Assembly (NCBI RefSeq): GCF_041435435.1
Contig: NZ_CP108494.1
Span: forward strand, 8,404,501 to 8,468,500
Length of the DNA stretch: 64,000 nucleotides
Direction of reading: 5' to 3'
DNA from: Streptomyces sp. NBC_01241
Lineage (GTDB): Bacteria; Actinomycetota; Actinomycetes; Streptomycetales; Streptomycetaceae
The translations under genes were made by a program, and so were the position numbers. Of this stretch, positions 27,761 through 37,500 are shown piece by piece. Positions within the stretch are counted from its first letter, which is position 1. Every line of letters starts with the position of its first letter. The notes under the pieces are model-generated. The model did not search any database. It was given only the letters and a program-made list of their open reading frames with translations, and was not told the origin of the DNA.

Positions 27761-28978
27761 TTCTAGCGGTGATTGCGAATCACGGAAACTGTGATGCTAT
27801 GCCCCAGTCTTGCATGACCTCGGACGGAGTACGGTCTCCCAGGACCATTCGGGGGCGCTCGTTGAGCTGACGGGCCACGGCCGTCAGGTTGCGCAGGGAG
27901 TGGACCGTAAGGTCGGTGCCCTTGGGGAAGTACTGCCGCAGCAGCCCGTTGATGTTCTCGTTGGTGCCGCGCTGCCAGGGAGAATGAGGATCGCAGAAAT
28001 AGATCCGGAAGCCGGAGAGGGCCTCTATCTCTTCATGGAGCACGAGCTCGCGCCCCTGGTCCCAGGTCAGGGTCCGCCGCAACGCTCGTGGCAGATCGGC
28101 GGTCTGCGAGACCAGGGCGTCGCGCATCGGCTGGGCCTTCCAGCCGTGCGGCAGGTGGATCAGGCGAACGAAGCGGGTCGTGCGGTCGACGAGGGTGCCT
28201 ATAGCGGACCGCTGAGCGCGTCCGATGATGAGGTCTCCCTCCCAATCGCCGGGCGTTTCACGATCATTGACCGTGGCGGGTCGGTCATGGACGAGCGTCA
28301 TGTTCTTGATCTTGTTGGGTGAGACGACGCCACGGCGTTGCCGCTTGCGGCGGGTGCGTCCGGTGCGCAGTCGGCCCTCACGCTTGCCCAGAAGGCCAGC
28401 GAACAGGCCACGGTAGATCGTCTCCGGACAGGCCCGCATGCGAGGGTTGTTCGGGTGCTCGCGTGCGAGGTGTCGAGCAATCTGCTGCGGGGACCACTTC
28501 TCGTCGAGCTTCTCGCGCACTGCCGCGCGCAGGGGTCCGTGGTCGCGGAGTTTCTCTTCTTTGGGGCGTTGGCGACGCAGGAGCGCCTGGTTGTGTGCCC
28601 ACCAGGGTTCGTACTCCCCGTTCTCCTTCCGGCCGCGTCCAATCTCCCGGTAGACCGTCGAAACGCTCTTGCCGATCTCGGCGGCGATGACGACCGGGCT
28701 CCGCCCGGCGCGCAGACCGTCGGCGATGGCGATCCGGTCGTCCTGGGTCAGGAAGCGTGGCGAGATGGGAGGGTCAGGAATGATCATGCTTCCAGCATCG
28801 ATGAACCAGTTGGACCCGCAGCTCACCGATACGCCCACTTGGCGGGCGGCCGCTGCCCCCTTCAGGCCCTTGCGCCGCAGCTCGAAGTACCGCCGTCTGG
28901 CCGACGACGGCATGCGATTGGCTCCTCCACGAGGCATGCGAACCATCTCCCCTTGGATGTTCGCAACCACCGATCGAA
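27761..28978 (-). mobile_element. IS30-family insertion sequence inside the IS256 element
   Basis: Bounded by 19-base imperfect terminal inverted repeats: TTCTAGCGGTGATTGCGAA at 27761-27779 and its partner (reverse complement TTCGATCGGTGGTTGCGAA) at 28960-28978, with 3-4 mismatches. One transposase gene fills the element. It interrupts the IS256 transposase gene exactly between its two recognisable halves. No clear target duplication could be read. Confidence 0.75.
27780..28937 (-). CDS. IS30-family transposase
   Basis: About 385 residues. N-terminal HTH (DDRIAIADGLRAGRSPVVIAAEIG, then STVYREIGRG) is followed by the IS30 DDE core: GDWEGDLIIG (Asp), TWDQGRELVLHEEIE (Asp) and DPHSPWQRGTNENINGLLRQYFPKGT (Glu), ending LNERPRMVLGDRTPSEVM. 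The frame is intact, so the element may be active. Starts at 28937 or 28946 are both possible; GGGGAG precedes the 28937 ATG by about 10 bases. Confidence 0.88.
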   Translation of the reverse strand: MPRGGANRMPSSARRRYFELRRKGLKGAAAARQVGVSVSCGSNWFIDAGSMIIPDPPISPRFLTQDDRIAIADGLRAGRSPVVIAAEIGKSVSTVYREIGRGRKENGEYEPWWAHNQALLRRQRPKEEKLRDHGPLRAAVREKLDEKWSPQQIARHLAREHPNNPRMRACPETIYRGLFAGLLGKREGRLRTGRTRRKRQRRGVVSPNKIKNMTLVHDRPATVNDRETPGDWEGDLIIGRAQRSAIGTLVDRTTRFVRLIHLPHGWKAQPMRDALVSQTADLPRALRRTLTWDQGRELVLHEEIEALSGFRIYFCDPHSPWQRGTNENINGLLRQYFPKGTDLTVHSLRNLTAVARQLNERPRMVLGDRTPSEVMQDWGIASQFP

Positions 28979-28979
28979 T

Positions 28980-29531
28980 TCAAGCAGGGTCGAGGGGCCG
29001 GTTCTGCCACTCGGCCATGCCCTCGAGGACCTTGTCGGTGATCGTGGAGATCGTCTGGCGGGACACGTCGGCGCCATAGACCTCCGCGAGGTGGGCCTGG
29101 ACCTCGCCGGTCGTCAGGCCCTTCGCCGCGAGCGAGATGACCATCTCGTCCACGCCGGACAGACGCTTCTGCCGCTTCTTGACAATCCGCGGCTCAAAAC
29201 TGCCTTCCCGGTCGCGCGGCACGACTATCTCGACCGGGCCGACGTCGGTCAGCACCGTCTTGGCCCGGGTGCCGTTCCGCGAGTTGCCGCCGTTCTTTCC
29301 TGCTGGATCGTGCTTGTCATAGCCGAGATGGTCGGTGATCTCGCCCTCGAGAGCCGACTCCAGCAGCCGCTTCGTCAGCTGCTGCAGCAGCCCGCCCTCA
29401 CCGGTCAGCTGCAAGCCCTCGGCCTGAGCCCGGCCCACCAGCTCGTCAATCAGCCGGTCGTCCACAGACTTCGACGGAGCCGCCTCGGACGGCTCGACGG
29501 ACTCGGCCTCGGTCACGTTCTCACTGGTCAT
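28980..29531 (-). pseudogene. IS256-family transposase, N-terminal part (split by IS30)
   Basis: Residues 1-183 of the interrupted transposase: GGLLQQLTKRLLESALEGEI then TDHLGYDKHDPAGKNGGNSRNG and the EIVVPRDREGSFEPRIVKK block, all typical of IS256 N-termini. It ends at NRPLDPA, where relatives continue into VYPVLFVDA, now displaced beyond the IS30 element. Start ATG 29529-29531 has AAGGAAG upstream. Confidence 0.82.
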
Positions 29532-29561
29532 CGATGCATCTTCCTTGATCAGGAGTTACAC

Positions 29562-29850
29562 CGATCGTTTGGCTCTGTCTCACATCCGGTGGTGACGGAT
29601 CGTGAGTATGGGGTATCTCTACCTTGCAGAGAGTGCGGCCGGTGCTCTGACCTCGATGCTTTGAAGCGGATGGCAGCGCATCGGGGGCGCTGAGCTTGTC
29701 GCGCCGGACTCTCACGGACAGACGCCGGGCCGATCGGTCGGCCCCAGGGAACGACCGTTGTGGTGCACGGACCTGCGGATTCGTGATCGATGGCCTATTC
29801 GTCGCCGCCGTGACTTTCAGTCACCACCGGATGTGAGCCAGAGCCGATCG
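29562..29850. repeat. Pair of long inverted repeats flanking about 220 bases
   Basis: Left arm 29562-29596 and right arm 29820-29850 are inverted copies that share CGATCG, GCTCTG and the 17-base core CTCACATCCGGTGGTGAC-like segment. They differ by a 4-base insertion and one mismatch. The left arm adjoins the upstream end of the IS256 transposase gene and could include its terminus. The interior has no convincing gene. Candidates are a MITE-like unit or two facing IS ends; identity not resolved. From 29851 to 29998 a minus-strand stretch (EKALACLRREHGPVTVRAVAR) resembles the N-terminus of DUF6262-type transposon proteins and is probably a remnant. Confidence 0.5.
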
Positions 29851-29998
29851 TTTTACAGTCCCGGTATCGGTCCGCCTGAGCGCTGCGGCGCTCTGCGGCA
29901 GCGACCTGCCCAAATGGCGCAGCACCGCCGACCCGCGCGACGGCCCGGACGGTCACCGGTCCGTGTTCGCGGCGAAGACAGGCCAGGGCCTTCTCGAC

Positions 29999-31721
29999 CT
30001 GGGGCCGTCGAGAAATTACTGGTGCGTGTCGGGTCAATCGTCTGTTGTCGTTGCGTGTATGACATAGCGGGCGAGTTCGCTGGGGTCGATAAGGCGGACC
30101 GGGAGCGGGTCGCTGTGGTGGCCGTGTCGCTGTAGCAGGGGGCGGGTCTGCTGGAGGAGGGTGCGCATCTGGTTCTCGCCGACGCGGAAGAGGTGGGCGA
30201 TCAGCGAGGCGGGCAGCCCGCGCTGGTCCAGGACGGAGGCCCAGATGATGTTTTCGACCGCGAGTTTGCGGTGGCGGGGTCGCTGGCCCGGTGCGAGTTG
30301 GTCGATCAACTCACGAACTCTGCTGACGAGTTGGTCGAGGGCTTGCCGGGTGAGACCGGTCAGCACCGGGTGGGTGGCCAGCGCCGCGTCGAAGGTGTGG
30401 GCCTGGCGGGGATGGGCTCGGCGCCCTTGCGGCTGCAGCGGCACGGCCGGGACGCCGGGCTGCGGCGGAATGGTGTAGTTCCACTCGCCGTGGAAGTCGT
30501 CGGGGTCGATACGCAGCGCCGCAAGGTGCTGGGCGTCAATCTCGATACCGGTGGGATAGGCGCCCTCGTCCAGGCGGGCGCTGACACGCAGGCCGGTCGT
30601 GGTCGTGGTGGAGGCGATCAGGTTGAGAGCGACTTCGTAGCTGGTCAGCGGGCGGGCGCGCCAGTTCATGGAGATGAAGGAGAACAGGCGATGTTCGACC
30701 TTGTTCCATTTCGATGTGCCTGGGGGCAGGTGGCACACGCTGATCTCCAGACCCGTCTCGGTGGCCAGGGCGGCGAGGTTGGCCTTCCAGGCGCGGGCGC
30801 GGGAGCTGTTCGAGCCCCCGCCGTCCGCGGTGATCAGGAGTCTGTGTGCGTCGGGGTAGGCCGTTTGGCCTTCCTCCCTCCACCAGCGGCGCAGGGCCGC
30901 GACCGCGAACGCGGCGGTGTCGTGGTCGGTGCCCACCACGACGAAGCCGGTATTGCGCCCCAGGTCGTAGATGCCGTACGGGATCGCCGTACCGGTAGCG
31001 TGGGAGGGGAAGTCGTGGTCGAGGACCTTCACCGGCGCACCCGGCGGCACCCACTCCCTCCCGGCCTGCGCGAACAGCCCGATCTGCTCCTTCTTCTTGG
31101 TGTCCACACTGATCACGGGATCGCCGGCGGCCAGGAACTGGCCCACCGTGTCGTTGAGGTGCCGGAACTGGGCATCACGGTCCGGGTGCGAACTCCCCGC
31201 CAGGACCCGCGCGTTCGCGCGCAGGCTGAACCCGGCCTGCTTGAGCAGCGCGGCGATGGTGTCCCGGCCCACCGCGTGGCCCTGGGCGGCCAGTTCACCC
31301 GCCAGGTGGCGCAGCGACTTCGTCGTCCACGTCAGCGGCCGTATGGGATCACCCTGGGTACTGTCCTCGACCAGGGCCAGTAGTGCGGCCCGCAGCCCCG
31401 GATCCTTCTCGGCCGCGGCCGGACGGCCCGCGCCGGCCCGGCGGGTACGGCCGTGTGGCGCGGGATCCTCCTCCAGCTCGGCCAGCCCACGGGAGACGCA
31501 GCCCTTGGAGACTCCTGCCGCCTTCGCGACGGCGGCGATCCCACCGTGACCGAGTATCCGGGCCTCCGCCCCGTACAACAACCGACGCTGACGCTCGTCC
31601 AGATGCGGCGTCACCGCCTCCAGCTTCGCCCGCAACGGACCGATCAACTCATCGAAACGCCCCATACCACATCAACGATCCGAAGGCTCGGAAGCAACCC
31701 GTAGAAAATCGACGGCCCCAG
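29999..31721 (-). mobile_element. ISAzo13-family insertion sequence
   Basis: Terminal inverted repeats of 13 bases, CTGGGGCCGTCGA at 29999-30011 and its complement at 31709-31721, enclose a single full-length transposase gene. A possible 2-base AC flank is seen on both sides, but a real target duplication is not certain. Confidence 0.65.
30034..31665 (-). CDS. ISAzo13-family transposase
   Basis: A 543-residue transposase. N-terminal HTH region (GHGGIAAVAKAAGVSKGCVSRGLAEL) is followed by the DDE core of this family: VISVDTKKKEQIGLF (Asp), LLITADGGGSNSSRARAWK (Asp), VCHLPPGTSKWNKVEHRLFSF (Glu). The frame is complete, with no internal stop. A C-terminal domain (LTRQALDQLVSRVRELIDQLAPG) follows the core. 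Confidence 0.88.
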   Translation of the reverse strand: MGRFDELIGPLRAKLEAVTPHLDERQRRLLYGAEARILGHGGIAAVAKAAGVSKGCVSRGLAELEEDPAPHGRTRRAGAGRPAAAEKDPGLRAALLALVEDSTQGDPIRPLTWTTKSLRHLAGELAAQGHAVGRDTIAALLKQAGFSLRANARVLAGSSHPDRDAQFRHLNDTVGQFLAAGDPVISVDTKKKEQIGLFAQAGREWVPPGAPVKVLDHDFPSHATGTAIPYGIYDLGRNTGFVVVGTDHDTAAFAVAALRRWWREEGQTAYPDAHRLLITADGGGSNSSRARAWKANLAALATETGLEISVCHLPPGTSKWNKVEHRLFSFISMNWRARPLTSYEVALNLIASTTTTTGLRVSARLDEGAYPTGIEIDAQHLAALRIDPDDFHGEWNYTIPPQPGVPAVPLQPQGRRAHPRQAHTFDAALATHPVLTGLTRQALDQLVSRVRELIDQLAPGQRPRHRKLAVENIIWASVLDQRGLPASLIAHLFRVGENQMRTLLQQTRPLLQRHGHHSDPLPVRLIDPSELARYVIHATTTDD

Positions 31722-31731
31722 ACTGAGTGAG

Positions 31732-32848
31732 CTCAGAGGACGTTCTTGCTGCATATGTACGGGTTCAGGGGGCTTGTCTAGCGTCTGAATTCTGCGTAAG
31801 CAGGAGGGTGTTAGCGGAATGTCCAACTGGCTGACGCGGACGTGATCCTGCGCTTCATCCCGGTTACTTCGGAAAGCTCCTGTCCGGTTCGAATACATGC
31901 TCAAAATCGCTTTTGCCTCGCCTGATCGAGCGATATGCCCGGTCGGACGCCTTGTCCATGAGTATCCCCATGACCTCTTCGCAGCAGCGCAAGCCGTACC
32001 TGAGCGACCTCTCCGATGCCCGCTGGACCCTGATGGAGCCGACCCTGACGGCCTGGCGGGCCGAGCGGCAGAAGACCTCGCTCAACCTCGGCGGCAAGGT
32101 CACCGACCTGCGAGAAGTAATGGACGCAATCCTCTTCGTCAACCGCACCGGGGTCCCGTGGCGCTACCTGCCGCACGACTTCCCTCCGCACACAACCGTG
32201 TTCAGCTACTTCAGCGCCTGGACCGCCGATGGCACGATCGAGAAGCTCGGCGTCCGCTTACACCGGCTGGTCCGTGAGCAGGAAGGACGGGCCGCCGAAC
32301 CGACCGCCTGCGTCATCGACGCGCAGAGCGTCAAGACCGCTCCCAGCGTGCCCACCGACACCCAAGGCGCCGACGCCGGCAAGAAGATCGTGGGCCGCAA
32401 GCGCAGCATCGTCGTCGACACCCTCGGCCTGTTACTGCTGGTCATGGTGACCGCGGCCAGCGTCTCTGACAACGAGGCCGGCAAACAACTGCTGACCCAA
32501 ATCGCCGCCACACACCCCACGATCACCAAGGCATGGGTCGACACCGGCTACAAGACCAAGGCCATCGAGCATGGCGCCGCCCTCGGTATCGACGTGGACG
32601 TCGTCCCACGAAACACCCAGGTCAAGGGCTTCTCGGTAGTCACGCGACGCTGGGTGGTGGAACGCAGTTTCGGATGGATCATGATGCACCGCCGCCTCGC
32701 ACGCGACTACGAGACCAAGCCCGCCCACTCCGAGAGCGTGATCCGAATCGCGATGATCTCGAACCTTGCGAAACGAGCAACCGGCGAAACGCCCATAACT
32801 TGGCATAATCCATGAATTATCCCTCATGCAAACGGGACGTCCTCTGAG
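31732..32848 (+). mobile_element. IS5-family insertion sequence
   Basis: Ends share the inverted repeat CTCAGAGGACGT (31732-31743; complement at 32837-32848) with partial similarity further in (TTGC...CAT). It encloses one intact transposase gene. On the right it cuts an IS630-type transposase fragment, so it inserted into an older element. Confidence 0.7.
31958..32815 (+). CDS. IS5-family transposase
   Basis: About 285 residues. DUF4096-like N-terminus (YLSDLSDARWTLMEPTL), VNRTGVPWRYLPHDFPPHTTVFSYF, then the DDE core: CVIDAQSVKTA (Asp), GRKRSIVVDTLGLLL, AWVDTGYKTKAIEHG (Asp) and TRRWVVERSFGWIMMHRRLARDYE (Glu). ATG 31958 and ATG 31970 are both possible. Single frame without need for frameshifting; likely active. 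Confidence 0.88.
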   Translation: MSIPMTSSQQRKPYLSDLSDARWTLMEPTLTAWRAERQKTSLNLGGKVTDLREVMDAILFVNRTGVPWRYLPHDFPPHTTVFSYFSAWTADGTIEKLGVRLHRLVREQEGRAAEPTACVIDAQSVKTAPSVPTDTQGADAGKKIVGRKRSIVVDTLGLLLLVMVTAASVSDNEAGKQLLTQIAATHPTITKAWVDTGYKTKAIEHGAALGIDVDVVPRNTQVKGFSVVTRRWVVERSFGWIMMHRRLARDYETKPAHSESVIRIAMISNLAKRATGETPITWHNP

Positions 32849-32990
32849 GTTGTTCCAGATCAGGACGATCGGGCCGCCGAGCTGGGTATGGGAGGCGATC
32901 AGCAGGTCGCGTAGTCGCGCCAGGAGAAACTCTTGCGTCCGTCACGGTTGCCGTTGTCCAGGCGCTGGCGGTAGATCAGCCGTGACCGTC
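32849..32990 (-). pseudogene. IS630-family transposase fragment, frameshifted and cut by IS5
   Basis: Minus strand reads RKSFSWRDY in one frame and then, after loss of one base (TACCGC to TACGC near 32911), RDLLIASHTQLGGPIVLIWNN in another. This is the IS630-type segment leading to the second catalytic Asp, written here as IWNN. It ends abruptly at the IS5 terminus. No other part of this transposase was found on the far side. Confidence 0.6.
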
Positions 32991-33131
32991 GACCGGGTTT
33001 ATAACGGTCAGGGCCGCGATCGAGATCCGTCTGCGAGAGCGGCCGCGGCCTCGCACCACGGTCACTCATACCCTGCTCCGGAGGCCGGGAGCCCGTTGCG
33101 GGGCCAGGCAGGAGGTAACGGTGGGCAGGTC

Positions 33132-33151
33132 GGCGGGCGCCGCGGCCCGCC
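33132..33151 (-). terminator. Possible hairpin terminator after the NicO gene
   Basis: GGCGGGC / GCCCGCC arms with a 6-base loop, 11 bases beyond the transporter stop codon (33163) on the minus strand. Confidence 0.4.
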
Positions 33152-33162
33152 CTTGTCCTGGA

Positions 33163-34515
33163 TCACGATGCCAGGACGCGCCCGGCGGCCACGGCGGATG
33201 CCACGGTGCCACCGACGACGACGGCCGAGGCGGCGACCAGCGGGACGCGGGTGCTCCAGGCGTGCAGCACGGGCGAGTTCGAGGCGCGGGCGAGGAGCGC
33301 GTCGCGACCGCGCAGCACCGCAAGGCCGACGCCCGTCAGGGTCAGCGCCATGCCGACGCCAAACGCCGCCACCATCGCCATCGCCGCGCCGACTCGGCCG
33401 GTCAGCAGCCCGGTGAGGAGGACGAGGAACGCCGACGGGGAGGGGAGCAGGCCGCCGGAGGTGCCAAGCAGCAGGATGCCGCGCCAGGTGAGCAGGGACT
33501 TGGACGTTGGGATGTGGTGACTGTGGTCATGTCCGTGACTGTGGTCATGCCCGTGATCGTGGCCATGGCCATGGCCGTGGCCATGGCCGTGGCCATGGCT
33601 GTGGCTGTGGCTGTGGCTGTGACCGTGGCTCTGCCCGTGCTTCCGGTTGACCAGGTGGCGCCGGAGCAGGTTGATGCCCACGGCGAGCACGACCAAGGCT
33701 GCGATCAGCTGCAGCCAGTTCGTCACCCCGCCGACGTTCGGTGCGTGCTTGGCGGCGAGCCACCAGCCCACGGCGAGTACGGCGACCGATGCGGTGTGCA
33801 TGACGGCGACAATGGCGCCGAGCCACACCGCGTCCCGTGTCCTGCCTCCGGCGCCTACGAGGTACCCGGCCGCGAGCGACTTCCCGTGACCGGGGGCACA
33901 GGCGTGGAAGGCGCCCACCGCCGCCGAGATGAGAAGGGCCACTGGCAGTACGACACCGTGGTCCAGGAGTGCCGCAAGGTCTGTGGTCCACACGGTCGTC
34001 GGCGATGTAGACGCAGTGGTGGCGGAGCTGCCGGCTCCGCCGAGGGCAAGGGTAAGCGTGGGGTCGCTCGCCGTATGAAGGCCGCCGCCGCCCTTCTCCG
34101 TCACCGAGATCGTGCGATAGGCCGGGTTGACGTCGGTCAGCGCGGTGATGGTGAGGGCGACTGTGTCCACGGGTTTGGGGCAGATGTAGTGCACCACGGC
34201 GCCCTTGCTCGCGAGCTGCAGGGTGTCCACTGTGCCCAGCCGGCACTCGCGCCCGTCCTGGTGCACGGTGATGTACGAGCCGAGGTAGGCCGCCTCATCT
34301 CCCTTGGCTGCCTGGTGCAGGACGTCCAAGTCGTTCTGCGGGGCAGACCAGGTGATCTCGACGGTACGGCCTTCGGCCTTGACCTGGGCGACCGGCGGTG
34401 TGCCGAAGGGGTGCGCCTCCGCCGTGCCTGCGGCGCCGAGCAGCGCCAGCGCGGCGGCCAGGCCGATCAGCAGGAGACGGGCGGCGCGGGTGCGGGTGAT
34501 GCGGAGAGTGTGCAC
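33163..34515 (-). CDS. NicO-family nickel/cobalt transporter with His-rich loop
   Basis: About 450 residues. Signal-like N-terminal helix ending AEAHPFGTPP, an extracytoplasmic domain of about 190 residues, then six helices of the NicO/RcnA family with the metal motif AFHACAPGHGKSLAAGYLVG. A cytoplasmic loop of about 35 residues is almost purely His alternating with Gly, Ser or Asp (from GQSHGHSH to DHSHHIP). The second half carries LLGTSGGLLPSPSAFLVLL. It probably moves Ni2+ or Co2+ (import or efflux not decidable). GTG 34515 chosen; it lies downstream of the phosphoesterase gene and is separated from it by a terminator hairpin. Confidence 0.82.
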   Translation of the reverse strand: MHTLRITRTRAARLLLIGLAAALALLGAAGTAEAHPFGTPPVAQVKAEGRTVEITWSAPQNDLDVLHQAAKGDEAAYLGSYITVHQDGRECRLGTVDTLQLASKGAVVHYICPKPVDTVALTITALTDVNPAYRTISVTEKGGGGLHTASDPTLTLALGGAGSSATTASTSPTTVWTTDLAALLDHGVVLPVALLISAAVGAFHACAPGHGKSLAAGYLVGAGGRTRDAVWLGAIVAVMHTASVAVLAVGWWLAAKHAPNVGGVTNWLQLIAALVVLAVGINLLRRHLVNRKHGQSHGHSHSHSHSHGHGHGHGHGHGHDHGHDHSHGHDHSHHIPTSKSLLTWRGILLLGTSGGLLPSPSAFLVLLTGLLTGRVGAAMAMVAAFGVGMALTLTGVGLAVLRGRDALLARASNSPVLHAWSTRVPLVAASAVVVGGTVASAVAAGRVLAS

Positions 34516-34544
34516 AGTGATGGTCCCGTCGGGGAGTGGAGCGC

Positions 34545-34581
34545 CGCGCGTTGCCTCCCCTGGCGGGGGAGGCAACGCGCG
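34545..34581 (-). terminator. Strong hairpin terminator after the large phosphoesterase gene
   Basis: Perfect 16-base arms (CGCGCGTTGCCTCCCC at 34545-34560, complement 34566-34581) with a 5-base loop, just after the stop codon at 34591 on the minus strand. It separates this gene from nicO. Confidence 0.8.
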
Positions 34582-34590
34582 GACGGTGGA

Positions 34591-37500
34591 TCAGTGCTCG
34601 CGCAGGTGGCGGGCGGCCAGTGCGTGGAGCGTGCCGTCGTCGGTGAGGGCGAAGACCCAGTCACCGCTGACGGACAGCGCCGAGGCCACGCTGGCGCCGA
34701 GGTTGTACTCGGTCAGCAGCTTGCCGGTGGCGCGGTCCAGGACGACCAGGCGGCCGTCGCGGGTGCCCGCGTACACCAGGTCCTTGGTGACCAGGGCGTG
34801 CATCGCGGGCGAACCGGGGCCCTCGGTGCAGCCCTGGGCGACCCGCCACTTGTCGTCCATCGGACTCCTGCCGGGCAGGTAGCCGACCTTGGTCTCCCAG
34901 AGCGGCTTGGACGGGTCGGCCGCGCTGGTGTCGTAGGCGCGGATGACGCCGTCGCGGCCCGCGATGTAGGCGGTGCTGCCCCAGATCGCGGGGCTGGTCA
35001 GCGGAGCCTTGCCGGGCTCGCAGAGCCACGGGTCGTTCGCCGCGGCCTGCCACAGGACGTTGCCGGTCTTGAGGTCGAGCCCGCGGGGACCGCCCGCCGT
35101 CGCCATCACCAGCTGCGGGTCCCCGTTGGCCGGAGCGGTGAGGGCCGGGGAGGAGTGGCTGTCGATGCCGCCGTCGGTGTCCTTCGCCCACAGCTGCTTG
35201 CAGGTCGCGAGGTCCATGGCGACCAGCGTGTTGCTGGAACCCGAGTGCAGGTAGGCGGTGTTGGAGCCGGGCTGGCGGACCGCCGTGCTGTGGAACTGGC
35301 CCCAGGCGAACGAGGCGCCGAAGCCGCCGGGCAGCATCCCGCCGGTCTCGGCGTCACGGCAGCGGATCACGTCCGCGTCCTGGTAGACGGCGACCGAGCG
35401 GTGGTCCGCGCCCGCAAGCGCGAAGACGCTGACCGGTCCGCCCGCGCGGCCGTAGCGGCGCACGGTGTCACCGTGCTGCTCCTCACGGTCGATCGACTGC
35501 CAGACGACGTGGCCGTCCTTGGCACCCAGCGCGTAGATCCGGCCGACGGCGGTGGTGATGTAGACCTTGCCGTCGTGGTAGGTCGGTGCCGACTCGGCGT
35601 CACCGTCCAGGTAGGTGCGCCAGATCTCGCGGCCGGACTTGATGTCGTAGGCCAGCATCATGTGGTTCGGCGAGTCGAACGCCCTGGAGGAGACGATCAC
35701 CTTGCCGTCCGCCACGACCGAACCGTTGAGGTTGAACTGCTCGCCGGTGTTGGCCGCCCACTGCAGGTCGAGCTCGGCGCCCGGGTTGTCGCTGCTGGCG
35801 GAGCGACCCGCCTCGTCGCGGCCCTGTCGCAGCCAGTCCTGGCCGGTCTTCGGAGCGGCGATCTTGCCTTCGGGTACCACCGTGAAGGTGTTGGTGATGG
35901 TGGGCCACGCCTTGCCCCGGGTGTCGACCGCGGTCATCTCGGCCGTGTAGGTGTCCGGCCGCAGGCCGGGGAGGTGGTCGCTGACCCGGGTCCAGGAGGT
36001 CCGGGCCTCCGGGCAGGGCTCCGGGGTGCCGCCGGGGGCCGTGTAGCAGTTCTCGATACCGGTCTTGCGGACCTTGGTGCCGAACTTCATCCGCTTCTCG
36101 TGCCAGGCGATGCGGCCGCGCGAGTCGCGAAGGGTCAGCGAGGCCGTGGCCGGGGTGCGCCCGGCGTCCTCGGTGTACAGCTCGATCGGTATTCCGGCGC
36201 TGTTGCCGTGCACACTGCCCTGGGCGGGGCTGACCAGCGCGACCGCGTTGCGGACGTCGAACTGGCGGTGGGTGCCCATGACGTAGCCTGTGTCCTCGTT
36301 GCGCTTTGTTTTCGGGTCATCGGTGATGCCCTTGAAGCTGAGGATCTTGAAGTCCGGGTGGGAACCGTCGATGCCGTAGGTGCCCTGGTTGTTGATCTCG
36401 ACTGAACGGTCGAAGGCCCCACGGCGGTACTCGGCCTGCTGGTTGTGGCCGGCGGCGAAGAGCCGCACATCGTACTTGGACAGCTCGTCGACGGTCGGCT
36501 GCATGCCGGCCCCCGGACCCCACTGGGTGAACAGCGACCGGTGTGCGAAGACCAGCACCTGCTTGCCGACCGCGTGGCGCTTGAGGTCCTCGCGCAGCCA
36601 CTCCAGCTGGGGCTTCAGGCCGCTGGAGTCGTAGTTGTCCTCGAGGACGACGATGTGCCGGCCGTTGCGGTCGAAGCTGTACCACTCCGGGCCGAGGTTG
36701 CGGCGGTAGTACTCCAGGCTGCCGCCATAGCCCTTCGAGGTTGCGGTGCCGCCGATGTCGTGGTTGCCGACCAGGGGGTAGAAGGGCATGCCGAGCTTGC
36801 CGTCGACCAGGCCCTTGTGCAGGATGTCGTAGCCGACCTGGCGGCGCGGCTCATCGGCGTAGTCGGTCACGGTGTTGTCACCGGTCGTGATCGCCATGGT
36901 GGCGCCGTCGACCTGGGACATCGCCTCGACCTGACCGGTCCACTGCGGCAGCGTGCTGCGCGCGGCTCCGTCCGAGGTGTTGGACACCTCGATGTCGGAG
37001 TTCATCACCCACTTTTCGCTGGGGTTGGCAGCGTTCTTGTCCGGGACGAGGGCGAAGTCGATGGCGGAGCCGCCGCTCTCCGAGACCTTGTGGAAGAACT
37101 GCGGGATGTAGTCCTCGCGTAGTGCGGGGGTGTAGCCGTTCGGGGAGACGATGCTGATGAGATCGGTCTCCCGGCGGGTCGGGTCCATCTGCAGGCTGTA
37201 CGAGCCGTCGGGGCCGGTCGTCGTCCATTCGGAGCCGTCCGTGACGTCGACCCCGGACATCGGAGCCTCGCCCGCGTCGCGCTTGCCGTTGCCGTTGGCG
37301 TCCTTGAAGACCGTGCCCGTGACGGTGACCGTGTTCGCGGTCGCCGCTGCCCCCTCGACGAGCGGCGCCGCCGCGGCCAGCTGGGGAGCCAGGAAGGACA
37401 ACGTCATCGCACCGACGGCGGCCAGCTTGACCCGCCCGCGGCCGGCACGCACCCTGGCGACCAGCTGGGCGACCTGGAGCCGCCCGGTGCGGATCTGCCA

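Noticed and set aside
33550..33640. Repeat array resembling a CRISPR or satellite (repeated CATGGC/CGTGGC units)
   Set aside because: It is the coding repeat for the His-rich loop of the NicO protein; units are 6-12 bases with no spacers.
34545..34581. Considered as an IS terminal repeat
   Set aside because: Position right after a stop codon, short loop and lack of a partner element fit a transcription terminator better.
33121..36405. 1094-codon plus-strand open frame
   Set aside because: Antisense to nicO and the large phosphoesterase; Gly/Arg/Val-rich with no domain; shadow caused by third-position GC.
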